DNA from: Spongilla lacustris
Taxonomy: Eukaryota; Porifera; Demospongiae; Spongillida; Spongillidae
DNA: 64,000 nucleotides
Reading direction: 5' to 3'
NCBI GenBank assembly: GCA_949361645.1
Contig: OX442430.1
Location: 466,403 to 530,402 of the forward strand
The notes under the pieces are model-generated. The model was not told the origin of the DNA. It saw only the letters and a program-made list of their open reading frames with translations, and made no database searches. Of the stretch, positions 49,035 to 60,359 are shown in pieces (position 1 is the first letter of the stretch; the number at the start of each line of letters is the position of its first letter). The translations under genes were made by a program, and so were the position numbers.

Positions 49035-52000
49035 TTATGTTTCTAGAAACAGCTGCAGCAGATAGCCAATGTGTCCAAAAAGTTCTTTCCACCTTTTCAG
49101 TGCCTGTTTGTAGTAAATTCCACACAGGTATTATAAAGCAAGAGAAAGTGAAGCACACCAAAATATCAATGTTCACTGAAACTTGCATTCACTTTAGTGT
49201 CCAGGTGAAATAAAAATACATGTGGAGCACAGTAACAGATGGAAACGCAACACAGTAACATATTGTTATCACAATAAAAAAATGCAATTAACGTAACTGT
49301 ACAACATACCTTCTGCATTGTTCATAGTACATGTATAATTACGGTGACAAGGAATAATTATAGATACAGTAAAGGTACAATACAAAATGCAATATCATTT
49401 AAACATACCCCCTGCATTGTTCGTAATAGTATGGATAGTGAAAGGAAATAAGTAGACAAAGTATTATGAATCAGAAAAGCATTATCACTGATATGCTTAC
49501 ATACTGCATTGTTCATGATACAATCGATTATGACAATGAATAAGCATTGTCCACAAATAGTACCAGTCATAAGCAAACATGGTACTGTGCAATGAGAAAC
49601 GCATATACTTACTCCCTACATTGTTATAATAGTGTTGGAAAATGAATAAGTGAACATGGCATGAGGCAATCACAAATGCAGGATTACTGATTTACTTACT
49701 CCCTGCATCATTTGTAATAGTATTGAAAAGACCATTGTTCATGATAGTTAACAAGCAAACATCACTGATATCCTTACATACTGCATTGCCATAATTTATG
49801 ACAATGGATAAGAAGACATGGTATGATGCAATCAGACAGGCAGCATCATGATTGTACTTACTCCCTGTGTTGTTCATAATATTATAGATAGTGACAAAGA
49901 ATACATAGGTAGCAATTGGAAATGCAGCATCGCTGATGTACTTACTCCCTGCATTGTTCAAAATGGTTTTGTTAGTGACAGAGAGTAAGTAGGCATGGTG
50001 TGATGCAATCAGAAATTCAGATGCACTTACTTGCTGCATTGTATTATAGAAACAAGGAATAAGTAGATATGGTGCAATCCAATTGGAAATGCAGCATTTA
50101 TGATGTACTTACTGGCTGCAGTGTTGATAATAGTATGGCCATGCCATAGTTGTATTGAAAAAATTGCACGTTATGGCTGAATTGGAGGTTCAGCATAATA
50201 AATGATCTTACTTTCTGCAGTGTTCATGATAGTGTCAAGGATGGCAGAATAATTAGGCATGTTAAGATGCAATGGGGAGATGCTGATATCCTTACATACT
50301 GCATTGCCATAATTTATGACAATGGATAAGAAGACATGGTATGATCCAATCAGACAGGCAGCATCACTATTGTACTTACTCCCTGTGTTGTTCATAGTAT
50401 TATAGATAGTGACACAGAATAAGTAGGTATGGTATGATGCAATTGGAAATGCAGCATTGCTGATGTACTTACTCCCTGCATTGTTCAAAATGGTTTTGTT
50501 AGTGACAGAGAGTAAGTAGACATGGTGTTATGCAATCAGAAATTCAGTATTATTGATGCACTTACTCCCTGCATTGTTTTATAGTAACAAGGAATAAGTA
50601 GACATGGTACAATCCAATTGGAAATGCAGTATTTATTTTGCAGATAGTAAAAATGAAACAGTACATATGGTATGATGGAATCAGAAATGCAAGATTGCTG
50701 ATGTACTTACTCCCTGTGTTTTTCATAATAGGAAACATTAGATATGTTGTGATGCAATTGGAAATGCAGCATCATTGATGATGTTCCAAACAGTGCCAAT
50801 GGTGACAAGAAATGTGCAGGCATGAATTGCAAGGGAAGATGCAATATCATTCATCTTACTCCCTGCAATGAAAACAAATGTGTAAGGCATATTACAATGA
50901 GAGATGCAACATCACTGATATCCTTACATTCTGCATTGCCATAATTTAAGACAATGGATAAGAAGACATGGTATGATCCAATCAGACAGGCAGCATCACT
51001 ATTGTACTTACTCCCTGTGTTGTTCATAATAATACAGATTGTAAACATGAAACAGTAGATATGGTATGATGAAATGCGGGATCGCTATGCAATCAGACAG
51101 GCAGCATCAATATTGTGCTTACTCCCTAATAGTAATTATAGTGACAAAAAAGAAGTAAGTATGGTATCAATTATGTAGAAATTTGGAAATGCAGCATGGC
51201 TTTAAATACTTACTCCCTGCATTGTTCAAAATGGTTTTGTTAGTGACAGTGAGTGAGTAGACATGGTGTGACACAATCAGAAATGCAGTATTATTGATGC
51301 ACTTACTCCCTGCATTGTTTTATAGTAACAAGGAATAAGCAGACATGGTACAATGTAATTGGAAATGCAGATGTACTTACACTCTGTGATGTTCATAATA
51401 GTATGGCCATGCCATGGTTGTATTGAAAATATGGGCACATTTTGGCTGAATTGGAGGTTCAGCATAATAAATGATCTTACGTTCTGCAGTGTTAATGATA
51501 GTGTCAAGGGTGGCAGAATAATTACACATGTTAAGATGCAATGGGAGCTGCTGATATCCTTACATACTGCATTGCCATAATTTATGACAATGGATAAGAA
51601 GACATGGTATGATCCAATCAGACAGGCAGCATCATGATTGTACTTACTCCCTGTGTTGTTCATAATATTATTGATAGTGACAAAGAATAAGTAGGTATGG
51701 TATGATGCAATTGGAAATGCAGCATCATTTGTGATGCAACAGTGCCAATGGTGACAAGAAATGTGTAGACATGAATTCCAATGGAAGATGCAATATCATT
51801 CATCTTACTCCCTGCATTGAAAACAAATGTGTAGGCATATTACAATGGGAGATGCAACATCACTGATATCCTTACATACTGCATTGCCATAATTTATGAC
51901 AATGGATAAGAAGACATGGTATGATGCAATCAGACAGGCAGCATCATGATTGTACTTACTCCCTGTGTTGTTCATAATATTATAGATAGTGACAAAGAAT

Positions 52001-54042
52001 AAGTAGGTATGGTATGATGCAATTGGAAATGCAGCATCGCTGGTGTACTTACTCCCTGCATTGTTCAAAATAGATAGGGACAAGTGTTATATGATGCAAT
52101 CAGAAATGCACTATGACATACTTACATGCTGCATTGTTCATGATAGTGCATTCGCATAGCATTGATAGTGACAACGAATAAGTAGACATGATACAGTGCA
52201 ATGCGAAATGCAACATCAAGGAATAAGTAAGTATGGGGATGATCCAATAGTAAATGCAGCATTGATGGTGTACTTACTCCCTTCATTGTTCACAATAGTA
52301 AAAAGGAATCAGTAGATATGGTATTATGCAATGAGCAACGCAGCATAGCTGGTGTACTTACTCCCTGCATTGTTCATATAATGGCCACAGTAGTATTAAA
52401 AGTGGCAAAGAATAAGAAGACATGTTATGATTGAATTAAAATATACAGATACAAATAATAACAGCATACACAAATTCATGAGGCAAGTAATGGCAAGCAT
52501 TTCATGCACTTACTAGTAGCTTTTTAAGAAGAAGAAATGTTGATGCATCTACTCCCTGCACTGTTCATAATAGTATGCATGTATGATTGCAATGGAAAAT
52601 GCATTTGTTTTATCTTACTCCCTGCGTATGCATTGTACACAATATAGGTTTGATAGTGATGATGCAATCAGAAATGCAGCACTGCTGATGTACTTACTTC
52701 CTGCATTGTTTATAATAGTATTGATAGTGACAAAGAATAAGTACACATAGCATGATGTAATTGGAAAAGCAGCACTGCTGATGTACTTACTCCCTGCATT
52801 GTTCATAATAGTATTGATAGTGACAAAGAATAAGTACACATAACATGATGTAATTGAAAATGCAGCACTGCTGATGTACTTACTTCCTGCATTGTTCATA
52901 ATAGTATTGATAGTGACAAAGAATAAGTACACATAGCATGATGTAATTGGAAATGCAGCACTGCTGATGTACTTACTTCCTGCATTGTTCATAATAGTAT
53001 TGATAGTGACAAAGAATAAGTACACATAGCATGATGTAATTGGAAAAGCAGCACTGCTGATGTACTTACTCCCTGCATTGTTCATAATAGTATTGATAGT
53101 GACAAAGAATAAGTACACATAACATGATGTAATTGAAAATGCAGCACTGCTGATGTACTTACTTCCTGCATTGTTCATAATAGTATTGATAGTGCCAAAG
53201 AATAAGTACACATAGCATGATGTAATTGGAAATGCAGCACTGCTGATGTACTTACTTCCTGCATTGTTCATAATAGTATTGATAGTGACAAAGAATAAGT
53301 ACACATAGCATGATGTAATTGGAAATGCAGCACTGCTGATGTACTTACTCCCTGCATTGTTCATAATAGTATTGATAGTGACATAGAATAAGTACACATA
53401 GCATGATGTAATCGGAAATGCAGCACTGCTGATGTACTTACGTCCTGCATTGTTCATAATAGTATTGATAGTGCCAAAGAATAAGTACACATAGCATGAT
53501 GTAATTGGAAATGCAGCACTGCTGATGTACTTACTTCCTGCATTGTTCATAATAGTATTGATAGTGACAAAGAATAAGTACACATAGCATGATGTAATTG
53601 GTAATGCAGCACTTATTAAGGTACAGGTGGACATACACCATAATTGATCTTACGTTCTGCAGGGCTCATCGTAACATCAAAGGTGACAGAGAGTAATGAG
53701 GCATGTTTTAACATGCAATTGAAAAAGGAACATTACGGAAATCCTTACATCCTGCATTGTCGTAATTGAATATGAATAAGAATCGTTCATAATAGTATTG
53801 GAATAAGGTGACACGGCATGCGTCAATCAGAAATGCAGCATCGCTAGCTGTACTTACTCCCTGCGCTAGATGAGCGCTCATCTCAACGGCATCCTTCGGC
53901 GTTGCATTGATGACATATCATTATGGCAATGCATGTATACCTGGTTCAGTGACGACCTCGGCACCTCAAGCTGGTAGCGATTCGGACGGGCGTCAGCGAA
54001 CAAGACAATCAGGGTCACAAGAAGAGCCAGTTCCTTCAGCAT
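49035..54042 (-). CDS. Novel secreted-protein gene apparently built from single-codon exons
   Basis: Exon 1 (54042-53941): MLKELALLVTLIVLFADA signal peptide, then RPNRYQLEVPRSSLNQ, ending in phase 0 at GTATAC. Then come 48 cassettes CAG/NNN/GTAAG. Lowest base and residue, in transcript order: 53858G 53749D 53654N 53535E 53442D 53349G 53256E 53163E 53070G 52977E 52884E 52791G 52698E 52619G 52553G 52362G 52278G 52126H 52053G 51960G 51876Y 51809G 51648G 51564Y 51481N 51381S 51307G 51214G 51123G 51012G 50928N 50860G 50711G 50566G 50473G 50380G 50296Y 50212K 50113P 50031Q 49946G 49862G 49778Y 49700G 49613G 49501Y 49409G 49310K. A six-base candidate (52514) may also be used. The terminal exon (49103-49035) follows TTTACTACAAACAG in phase 0: ALKRWKELFGHIGYLLQLFL, ET, stop. 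No stop codon occurs among the cassettes. Family unknown. Confidence 0.6.
49290..53870 (-). repeat. Tandem array of about 50 microexon/intron units
   Basis: Units of about 65-120 bases (some longer where a cassette is lost), read on the minus strand as GTAAG(T/G/A)...CAATGCAG plus three bases. Conserved blocks are the donor with following ATCAG or CATCAGC, GGTATGATGCAATT-like internal sequence, and CAATGCAG or AACACAG. Between units the splice blocks are the best-kept part and the three bases between them vary. A few units lack a recognisable cassette (around 50640, 50770, 51740 and 52200). Each intron has an AG-free stretch before its acceptor. Confidence 0.9.
52615..53634 (-). repeat. Homogeneous 93-bp tandem subarray (about 11 units)
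   Basis: Ten to eleven units of exactly 93 bases with very few differences. These are the youngest part of the microexon array (exon 3 + intron 90). Because 93 is divisible by three and the unit lacks stops, a 339-codon frame runs through it. That frame is a by-product, since it is not kept in the older units. The microexon codon alternates between GAA, GGA and GAC here. Confidence 0.93.
53941..54042 (-). CDS. Signal-peptide exon of the microexon gene
   Basis: 34 codons ending in phase 0 with CAG/GTATAC. Residues 1-18 are a classic signal peptide with an ADA cleavage site. A decayed duplicate lies at 58832-58960, and conservation extends to the upstream ACTGAAACGATTGG. The sequence TTCTTACAG just before the ATG could be a 5'UTR acceptor. 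Confidence 0.75.
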
Positions 54043-54096
54043 TTTCAATCGTCGAGTTGGCTGTAAGAAGAAAATGCAGGTGACTGAAACGATTGG

Positions 54097-54105
54097 TTTT
54101 TATAT
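54097..54105 (-). promoter_or_regulatory. TATA box of the microexon gene
   Basis: TATATAAAA on the minus strand (in GGGGTATATAAAAACC), about 55 bases upstream of the ATG. This spacing supports exon 1 as the real first exon with a short leader. Confidence 0.65.
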
Positions 54106-54109
54106 ACCC

Positions 54110-55090
54110 CTACACAGGAAGCCGATGGTTGCATGTATTGGTTCACGAGGACATATAATTATCATTGCGATACATGTATGCAGAGGATTATAAATTAATT
54201 CCAAGCAAACCAAGGTAACAGGAATCTACGAAAACGGGAAAACTACCGCGTTGCATAATATGTGAAAGTAGCACTAATACGAAGAGATCGCTTGGCAACT
54301 TGGCACACCCACTTCAGCACAACCAACTAACTCTGTACGACATACATGTAACCATGCACACACCTGCGAAAGGTTATTCACAGTGCATGGTTACTAAACT
54401 CACCGGCGCGCGCGTGCTTGAGTTCGATGTTCGTGAGATCTCGTTACTGCATGAACATGGAAGCTTTAACGGACGTAAAATGTTTATAAGTTAGATTTAA
54501 CTCCAATACTCTACTGATCTACAATGGTTCATTAGATTAAATTGAGCGAAGCTTCAGTCTCTAGTGGTAGTTTTTTTAGGTGAGTGCATGATTTTGACAT
54601 ACAGTATGATATAGGCCTACGTACTGGTGTAGTTTATGGCATCCTCTGTGGTAAGAGTATTTCTATACGCTCGTTCAATTTTCCTCTAGAACCCAGAAAG
54701 CATGCATCTATTGCATGCGGTGTTTGTTTTTACTCTGCACAATATATATATATAATTATATATATATATGTCTTCTATGGACAGCTAACGGTTAAAACCA
54801 TTCAGGGTTGCTGCGGTATAACAAGCCTTGTATTCAACTTAATCCCGCATGACCATGTACTGTTTACTTCCAAACTAACTCAGTTGTGCGAGTTCGTTGA
54901 GGAATCGAGGTTCCTAAGTATCTACATAGAAGATACCCGGCCTACTCAAAAGGCTACGCCGTATACACTTAGTTCTCTCCAAGAGCAATTTTGCGTGTAT
55001 TACATAGATTTTTAAAATATGTGTAACTGATCATGAGATACCCTTTAGCATAGTTTCATGCTGTATTAAAATTCTCCTGCATGCCACAAT
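54110..55090. other. No gene recognised
   Basis: AT-rich sequence upstream of the microexon gene. A 143-codon frame at 54584-55015 has no recognisable features. The segment ACTCAGTTGTGCGAGTTC near 54880 recurs inverted near 55920 as GAACTCGCACAACTGAGT, so the two probably bound an inserted segment. Confidence 0.5.
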
Positions 55091-55099
55091 AATTTTGGT

Positions 55100-55720
55100 C
55101 AAAGTACCATGATGCATATTTTGACGTATTGTGACGGAACGTATAGATTGGGGCGCAACCGCCGAGGGCTTCTCAAGAGCAGTAAGTTTAAGGGCAGCAA
55201 AAGACAACACACAAATACAATGCGCAGCTTTAAATACATACACACAAAGCTGTATTGTTCAGCCTTTCGGCGCATTAACAGACAAAGAGGCTCTACGCCG
55301 TCACGCTGGATGCTGACGGCTAGGCCTCCCACCTGAATAGCATAATCCACTTATCACGTTACGGTTTCCCGGGCGGGTGCCCAGACCTAGCCGCGTGGCA
55401 CGCCTCTCTCCATTGGGTGCCCAGTCCGCCACACGTATAAGGGTCTTTCAAATGCATCTAGCTGTTCTTCCAGACCTCTTTCAGCTCTCCATGAGCGAGC
55501 AAAGAAAGGGCCAAACGGGAATATGGACAACGCATTCGAGATGTTGTCTTTACGCCCTTACCTCCGGCGCAATGGCGAGAGCTAGAAGCAAGCACTTTTT
55601 ACAAACGACTAGCTGATGTACTATTTGAAAAGCAAGACACGGCATATTCCATGAGATGCCGTCTGTGCCATACTGCGCATGCAGTGCATGGCAATCATGC
55701 GCCTGCGAGGAATCGAAGTA
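55100..55720 (+). pseudogene. Retroelement C-terminal remnant
   Basis: Frames read AKREYGQRIRDVVFTPL and TFYKRLADVLFEKQDTAYS, resembling the REYGQRVREVE and FYKRLADLL segments near the C-terminus of invertebrate reverse-transcriptase proteins. Several frame changes. It lies between the inverted GAACTCGCACAACTGAGT copies. Confidence 0.55.
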
Positions 55721-57480
55721 GGTCTTTTAACCACCACCTGCATGGTCTAGTGTGACCTGGCCCTAGCAGTACATGAGGGCAGAGTCTTAATGAGCTGAAT
55801 TTCTGTAGATCATATATGTTTGTGAGTATGCATTATAGGAGGGAGCTTAATTTAAGTGTTTATAGCGTAACCTTTTCACTATTTTTGATTCTTAGGAACC
55901 TCGAGTTCTCGATCGAAGAACTCGCACAACTGAGTTAGTTTGGAAGTAAACAGTGGTTATGCCATATATGGGTATGCGGTATTACGTTGAAAACAAGGTA
56001 CCTCAAAGAATTGCGGCTGTGTTGGATGATGCATGGTGCAATGCCTATTATGGTGATGGCCTAAAAAAAAAAAGTGGCCACAAGGAGTTGTTTAGACAAG
56101 CTGAAGCCATGTACATGGTCACATGCAGATTGGTATAATATATTTCGAAGCTACATGCTCACAAATTGCATGGTGTATAAATTGATACTGGTGAGTGGTG
56201 ATGCATGGTGTGGAAAAAGTGATATCTCGGGGGAAATGTACTTTATATTTGGTAGTATTATTGGAGGCTCGCCAAGCAACTGCACAAAGGGAGACACAAA
56301 GGACTGCTGATCAAGACATGATGGACCTGACGACATGTGCAAGGCTGAGTTCTGAATCATGGCGCAGTTCACTGTGTGCTCGGTGTCTCATCAGTAGAGA
56401 ACAGTTGTATTTGTACACCATAGAGCTTTTTATTTGCACTACAAACGCATGTTATTTGATATCAAGTAATGTGTATGTACTAACTATTTTTCGTTGCATG
56501 TCCATGGCTAATATACTGCTGCATGGATGCACATGCATCTTATATGTGTATTGGTCTATTGGTCAGTCATTAGGTATACAAACTGCATCTAAAGTGGTCC
56601 AAATGAATCACTATGTAATCCCCATGCCAATTAGAAGTTCCGATCAAAAAGAGAAAAGCTGGTAATATGCATTCATTTGGATCTGGATGCATGTGATACA
56701 AAAGCGTAGCTAAAAGACAACATTTTTTCCAGCCTCCAGTTGCATGCATTCAGAGCCAATTATTCCCGACGGCGTGCATGGTATATCGTGGGCGTTATAT
56801 TTGTTTCCTGCGAGTTAATAGGATAGCTTCTATTACTACGCAAATAACGCCCACAATATATCATGCACTTGAATAATAAATGCTTAGGGTTAGGGTTAAA
56901 GTAGGGAAACTAAGCTGAGCTTGGGTCCCAGGGAAAATATGTATCCCCGACTCCAGCACTTTGCTGATATGCTTCAACTAACTCTAGCTCAGTCTTTCCA
57001 ACTTGGTCACTTAAGTCGTTCTGAAGTGCCAGTCACTGCCTTTTCTTTTACTCTCACCAGCTTTACTTCAATCCTAGCCATCACTTTCTCGTCTAATTTT
57101 CTTGTCGTCTCTCTGATTACTTCATACCATCTACGTTGAAATTCTCCCTCATCTCCGAGTATGGGGGGTGCATGGAGCTATCCCTCGCAGACCGCTGGCC
57201 GCGCCCCAGCTCCCTCCAGATTTGAATTGTCTTAAACATGTTGTTTATGAGGGCCTCTTAGGGTTAGGGTTGATTAATTAATGCTTCTGGACGATACATA
57301 ATACATACATGTACAAAGAGACTACTACTAGCTGATCGCTCATCTCAAGGTTAGTAAATCATTATGGCAGTACATTATTAAATAATTAGATAATTCACTA
57401 TCAAATAGAAAATGCACACACAGAGACTACCTAGACGATTAAAATAAAATAAAATATATTACAATATAATATAAAACATA
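55720..57480. other. No gene recognised
   Basis: Mixed non-coding sequence. Two short telomere-like TTAGGGTTAGGGTT stretches are at about 56885 and 57257. The segment 57331-57380 (CGCTCATCTCAA, ATCATTATGGCA) resembles intron 1 of the microexon gene near 53875-53930 and marks the far side of a retroelement insertion. Confidence 0.45.
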
Positions 57481-57489
57481 CTACAGCTG

Positions 57490-58800
57490 AAATTCATTCT
57501 GGCAGGTATGGAAGCCCAGCTCCGTCTTCAATCTTCATCCTTCTCCTCCATTTCACTCTACTGCCGCGAATGCACAGATTCGTAGCACGATGGACAGCAA
57601 AAAACATCCTTGCACGCACATAGCCCAGCACTTCACTGTTAGACTTGTGCCAAATTGCAGCTATTTTTTCAGCCAAATGACATATAAATGTCTTTGCCTC
57701 AAGACCCAGTGCCCCATCAGCTGTCACAACAAATGGTGTAAAAGATGCATTACTTATTTCTTAGTTTGTGTTCAATCGAGGAAAGAACTGCACCCATATC
57801 ACAGTGCAAGTAAGAATTAGCATCTGAATCCACTACTCAAACATCAAAAAAGGTAGTAGCTTGAGGCTATCATACACCACGAACAGAAAGATCAGCAACC
57901 AAAGCAGGAACATTTTCACAGTCATTGTACGATAGGTTCTTTCACAACCTCTTTATAGGCAATTGAAGCTAGGTCACCAAGGGCATCCCTAATCTCATTG
58001 TGTCTCTGAATGACTAAACTGCCCTTTTTTCTACAATCAAGGGCATGTCCAGTGCTGAACTGACTACCACAACCATCACACAGAGCTGGCAATCATAGTA
58101 ATGGTCGATGATATCGCAGTGCCAGTGAGTCCCGAAATTCAGTGGCAGATAGATCAAAATGATGGCATGCCATTGGTATCACTGTCAACCATGCAGAGGT
58201 CTTTCCATCCATTCCTAGTTGTATAGCTCTCTTCTTGTTGTTATCAAAGGTTTATAAAACTGAATTCAGAAGGTTCTGGTATTGGATTTCAATGTCTCGA
58301 TTTAATTCCCGGTGTAGCTTTGAAAGGTGGTCTATGTGATTAAATACTGAGAAGACTGAATTACACTTGATTGCATCAACTATATGAGCTGTACATTTTC
58401 TTGAATTTGCAAAGGAAGATACTGCTGTTGATAGAGGATCGCGAATTCCCAGTCCTCCATGATGGGCTGGAAGTGAAACCAGTTTCTTTTTACAGTTCCC
58501 TGGAATAAAGCTGGCCAAAAGATGTCGTTCAATGCATTGCGCAGGATTTCAAAGCAGGATTCACAATTTGGTACCACTCTTTGCAGGTAAGACCATTGGA
58601 ATTGCACTGATTTGGAAAGAGCTGAAAATGCAGCCTGGGAGTATAATTTGGCTGCCTCAGCCAATACACCCACTCCAGATGTCCAAGTTTTAACCTTCTC
58701 TAAAACAAAAGCAATGGCACATCCTCTTCCTCCGCAATGAATCCTCCCAAGAAACGATGTCCACGAACTATTTTTACTCCAAGTTCTCCAAACAGTGCCT
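57490..58800 (-). pseudogene. Retroelement ORF, C-terminal part, inserted in a microexon-gene pseudocopy
   Basis: In transcript order: AAKLYSQAAFSALSKSVQFQ, LVSLPAHHGGLGIRDPLSTA, then MTADGALGLEAKTFICHLAE and VLGYVRARMFFAVHRATNL. These match the post-polymerase and C-terminal region of the same retroelement family. Frameshifts and gaps are present. It separates the decayed first exon (58832-58960) from an intron 1-like segment at 57331. Confidence 0.78.
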
Positions 58801-58831
58801 TAGCTTCAGCCTCCCAGTACCAGGTTATACG

Positions 58832-58960
58832 TTAGTGACGATCTAACCTCGAGTTCATAGCAATGGGGACGGGCATCAGCGAACAAGGCAAACGTGCAGG
58901 GTCACAAGAAGAGTCATGCAGCTCCATCAGCTTTTCAATCATCGAGTTGGCTGTTAAATA
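58832..58960 (-). pseudogene. Decayed copy of the microexon gene's first exon
   Basis: Matches 53941-54060 (TCTTCTTGTGACCCTG, CTTGTTCGCTGATGCCCGTC, CAACTCGATGATTG) and continues upstream with ACTGAAACGATTGG. The start codon is lost and small indels break the frame. No cassette array follows on its downstream side. Confidence 0.85.
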
Positions 58961-59274
58961 AATTGAATGCAGGTGACTGAAACGATTGGGTTTTCTGAAA
59001 TATAAACCTACACACACAGGAAGCCGGGAAGTATGCATTTGGAGTTACAGAACATGTCAAAAAGAATTTAATTATTCCATTTCGTGTGATTCACGCCTGG
59101 ACTGGTTTAAACTTCAAGTTGGCTGTATTGGTCTGAAGCGCGAACCAAAAAGAAGCTTTGGTTTTGCGTGAATGTTATATTCTCTACAGTTCACCTTTGG
59201 ACGAGAAGTACAGTCTTTTAATTACAAAATAGCCACAGCTGCAGCGTTGCCTTTCTTAAAACGTTACTTTGCAT

Positions 59275-59413
59275 GTATATATGTTACACGCAAAGCATGG
59301 ATTTGTGCAATGATTGCCCTGTGCAAACCCTGTATCCATGGTTTGTGGTACATGTACAAACCATGGATTGGCAGTGCAATCCTGGGATTGATCTTGCGCA
59401 AAGCATAGATCTG
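59275..59413. repeat. Dispersed repeat with palindromic CCATGG core, copy 2
   Basis: See 12905-13060. Both share the AAAGCATGGATTTGTGC and TCCATGGTTTGTGGTACATG blocks. Confidence 0.75.
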
Positions 59414-59861
59414 CTATAGTACTATTAACAAGATTTACAAATATAATCACATAAATTTAGATGGTGGATTCATGGGAAATGATTGAGTAAAAACAAAGAA
59501 TACAAGGGATTACGACAATCTAAAAATGGTATAACAAAGAGGGAGTGGTTAGAGCACACATATACATTGCACCAACAATCCCACTGAACAGGAGTACAAA
59601 ACTCAGGCAAAAAAAAAAACAGGTTTTGATCATGCTTTCCAGGCCTGGTACACTAATGAGGCCACCAGACCTGCTTCAGGGTTATGAGCAGTTGGGTACA
59701 GATGCATGTGTGTATAAGTAAACATGATGGGTAAATTAATCTATAGAACACATCTGTGCAAAGGGAAGTGAAATGTTAGCTACGCTGCAGTGTTAGCTAG
59801 AACTACACTAAGGTGCAACAAGAGGGGTCTGTGTACACTATGCTGGTCTGGCCGGAGGCTT

Positions 59862-59967
59862 TCAACCATTCACAGAAGGGTACAAGGCAGCTGTGGCAAT
59901 ACCACACTGGTTGTCTTTATTTTGGCTCATCCAGATATATCCTTGTAGACCCCAGTCAGTTTCCCAG
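59862..59967 (-). pseudogene. Inverted extra copy of cathepsin L exon 8
   Basis: 106 bases, the same length and phase as exon 8, with a usable acceptor (ACGCAG). It reads [20 protein letters not shown] and ends YPSVNG, stop. Intact in sequence, but no exon 7 or earlier exon lies upstream on its strand, so it cannot make a protease alone. The flanking 3' sequence (59740-59860) is also copied. Confidence 0.85.
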
Positions 59968-60359
59968 CTGCGTGTGTGGGTGTGTGTTTGTGTGCGTGTG
60001 TATGTGTGTGTGTACAAGGAAGTGTGCTTAGCAAATGACGGATTGTCAATGAGTTTAAGTGGAAGCACGATCATGTGATGCAGACAATACATTGTTACAA
60101 TTAAGTAATGGTCGAGACTTCCATTACTGCACAATCAACCCTTTCACAACATTATTATTGTAATGATGTGTTTTGTCAGTACTGGAAGTCTTCATCATAA
60201 CCACATGGTCATGTCTTGACATCACCTGACATCACCAGATGCCACATGGTCACGTCTTGACATCACCTGACATCGCCAGATGCCATGTGGTCATGTCTTG
60301 TCTGTGTCCTAGTTTTGTAGAAGCGCAGGGGATGTCAAAATGCCTTAACCCTTTAATCC

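Noticed and set aside
52615..53634. 339-codon minus-strand frame with 31-residue hydrophobic repeats
   Set aside because: It exists only where the 93-bp units are homogeneous. Older units of the array contain stops and length changes, whereas the splice cassettes persist throughout, so the frame is a by-product of the repeat.
54584..55015. 143-codon open frame as a gene
   Set aside because: No recognisable domain, codon pattern or splice context. Composition looks like translated AT-rich non-coding DNA.
56885..57272. TTAGGG repeats as a telomere or interstitial telomeric site
   Set aside because: Only about two and a half units at each of two places. Too short to interpret.
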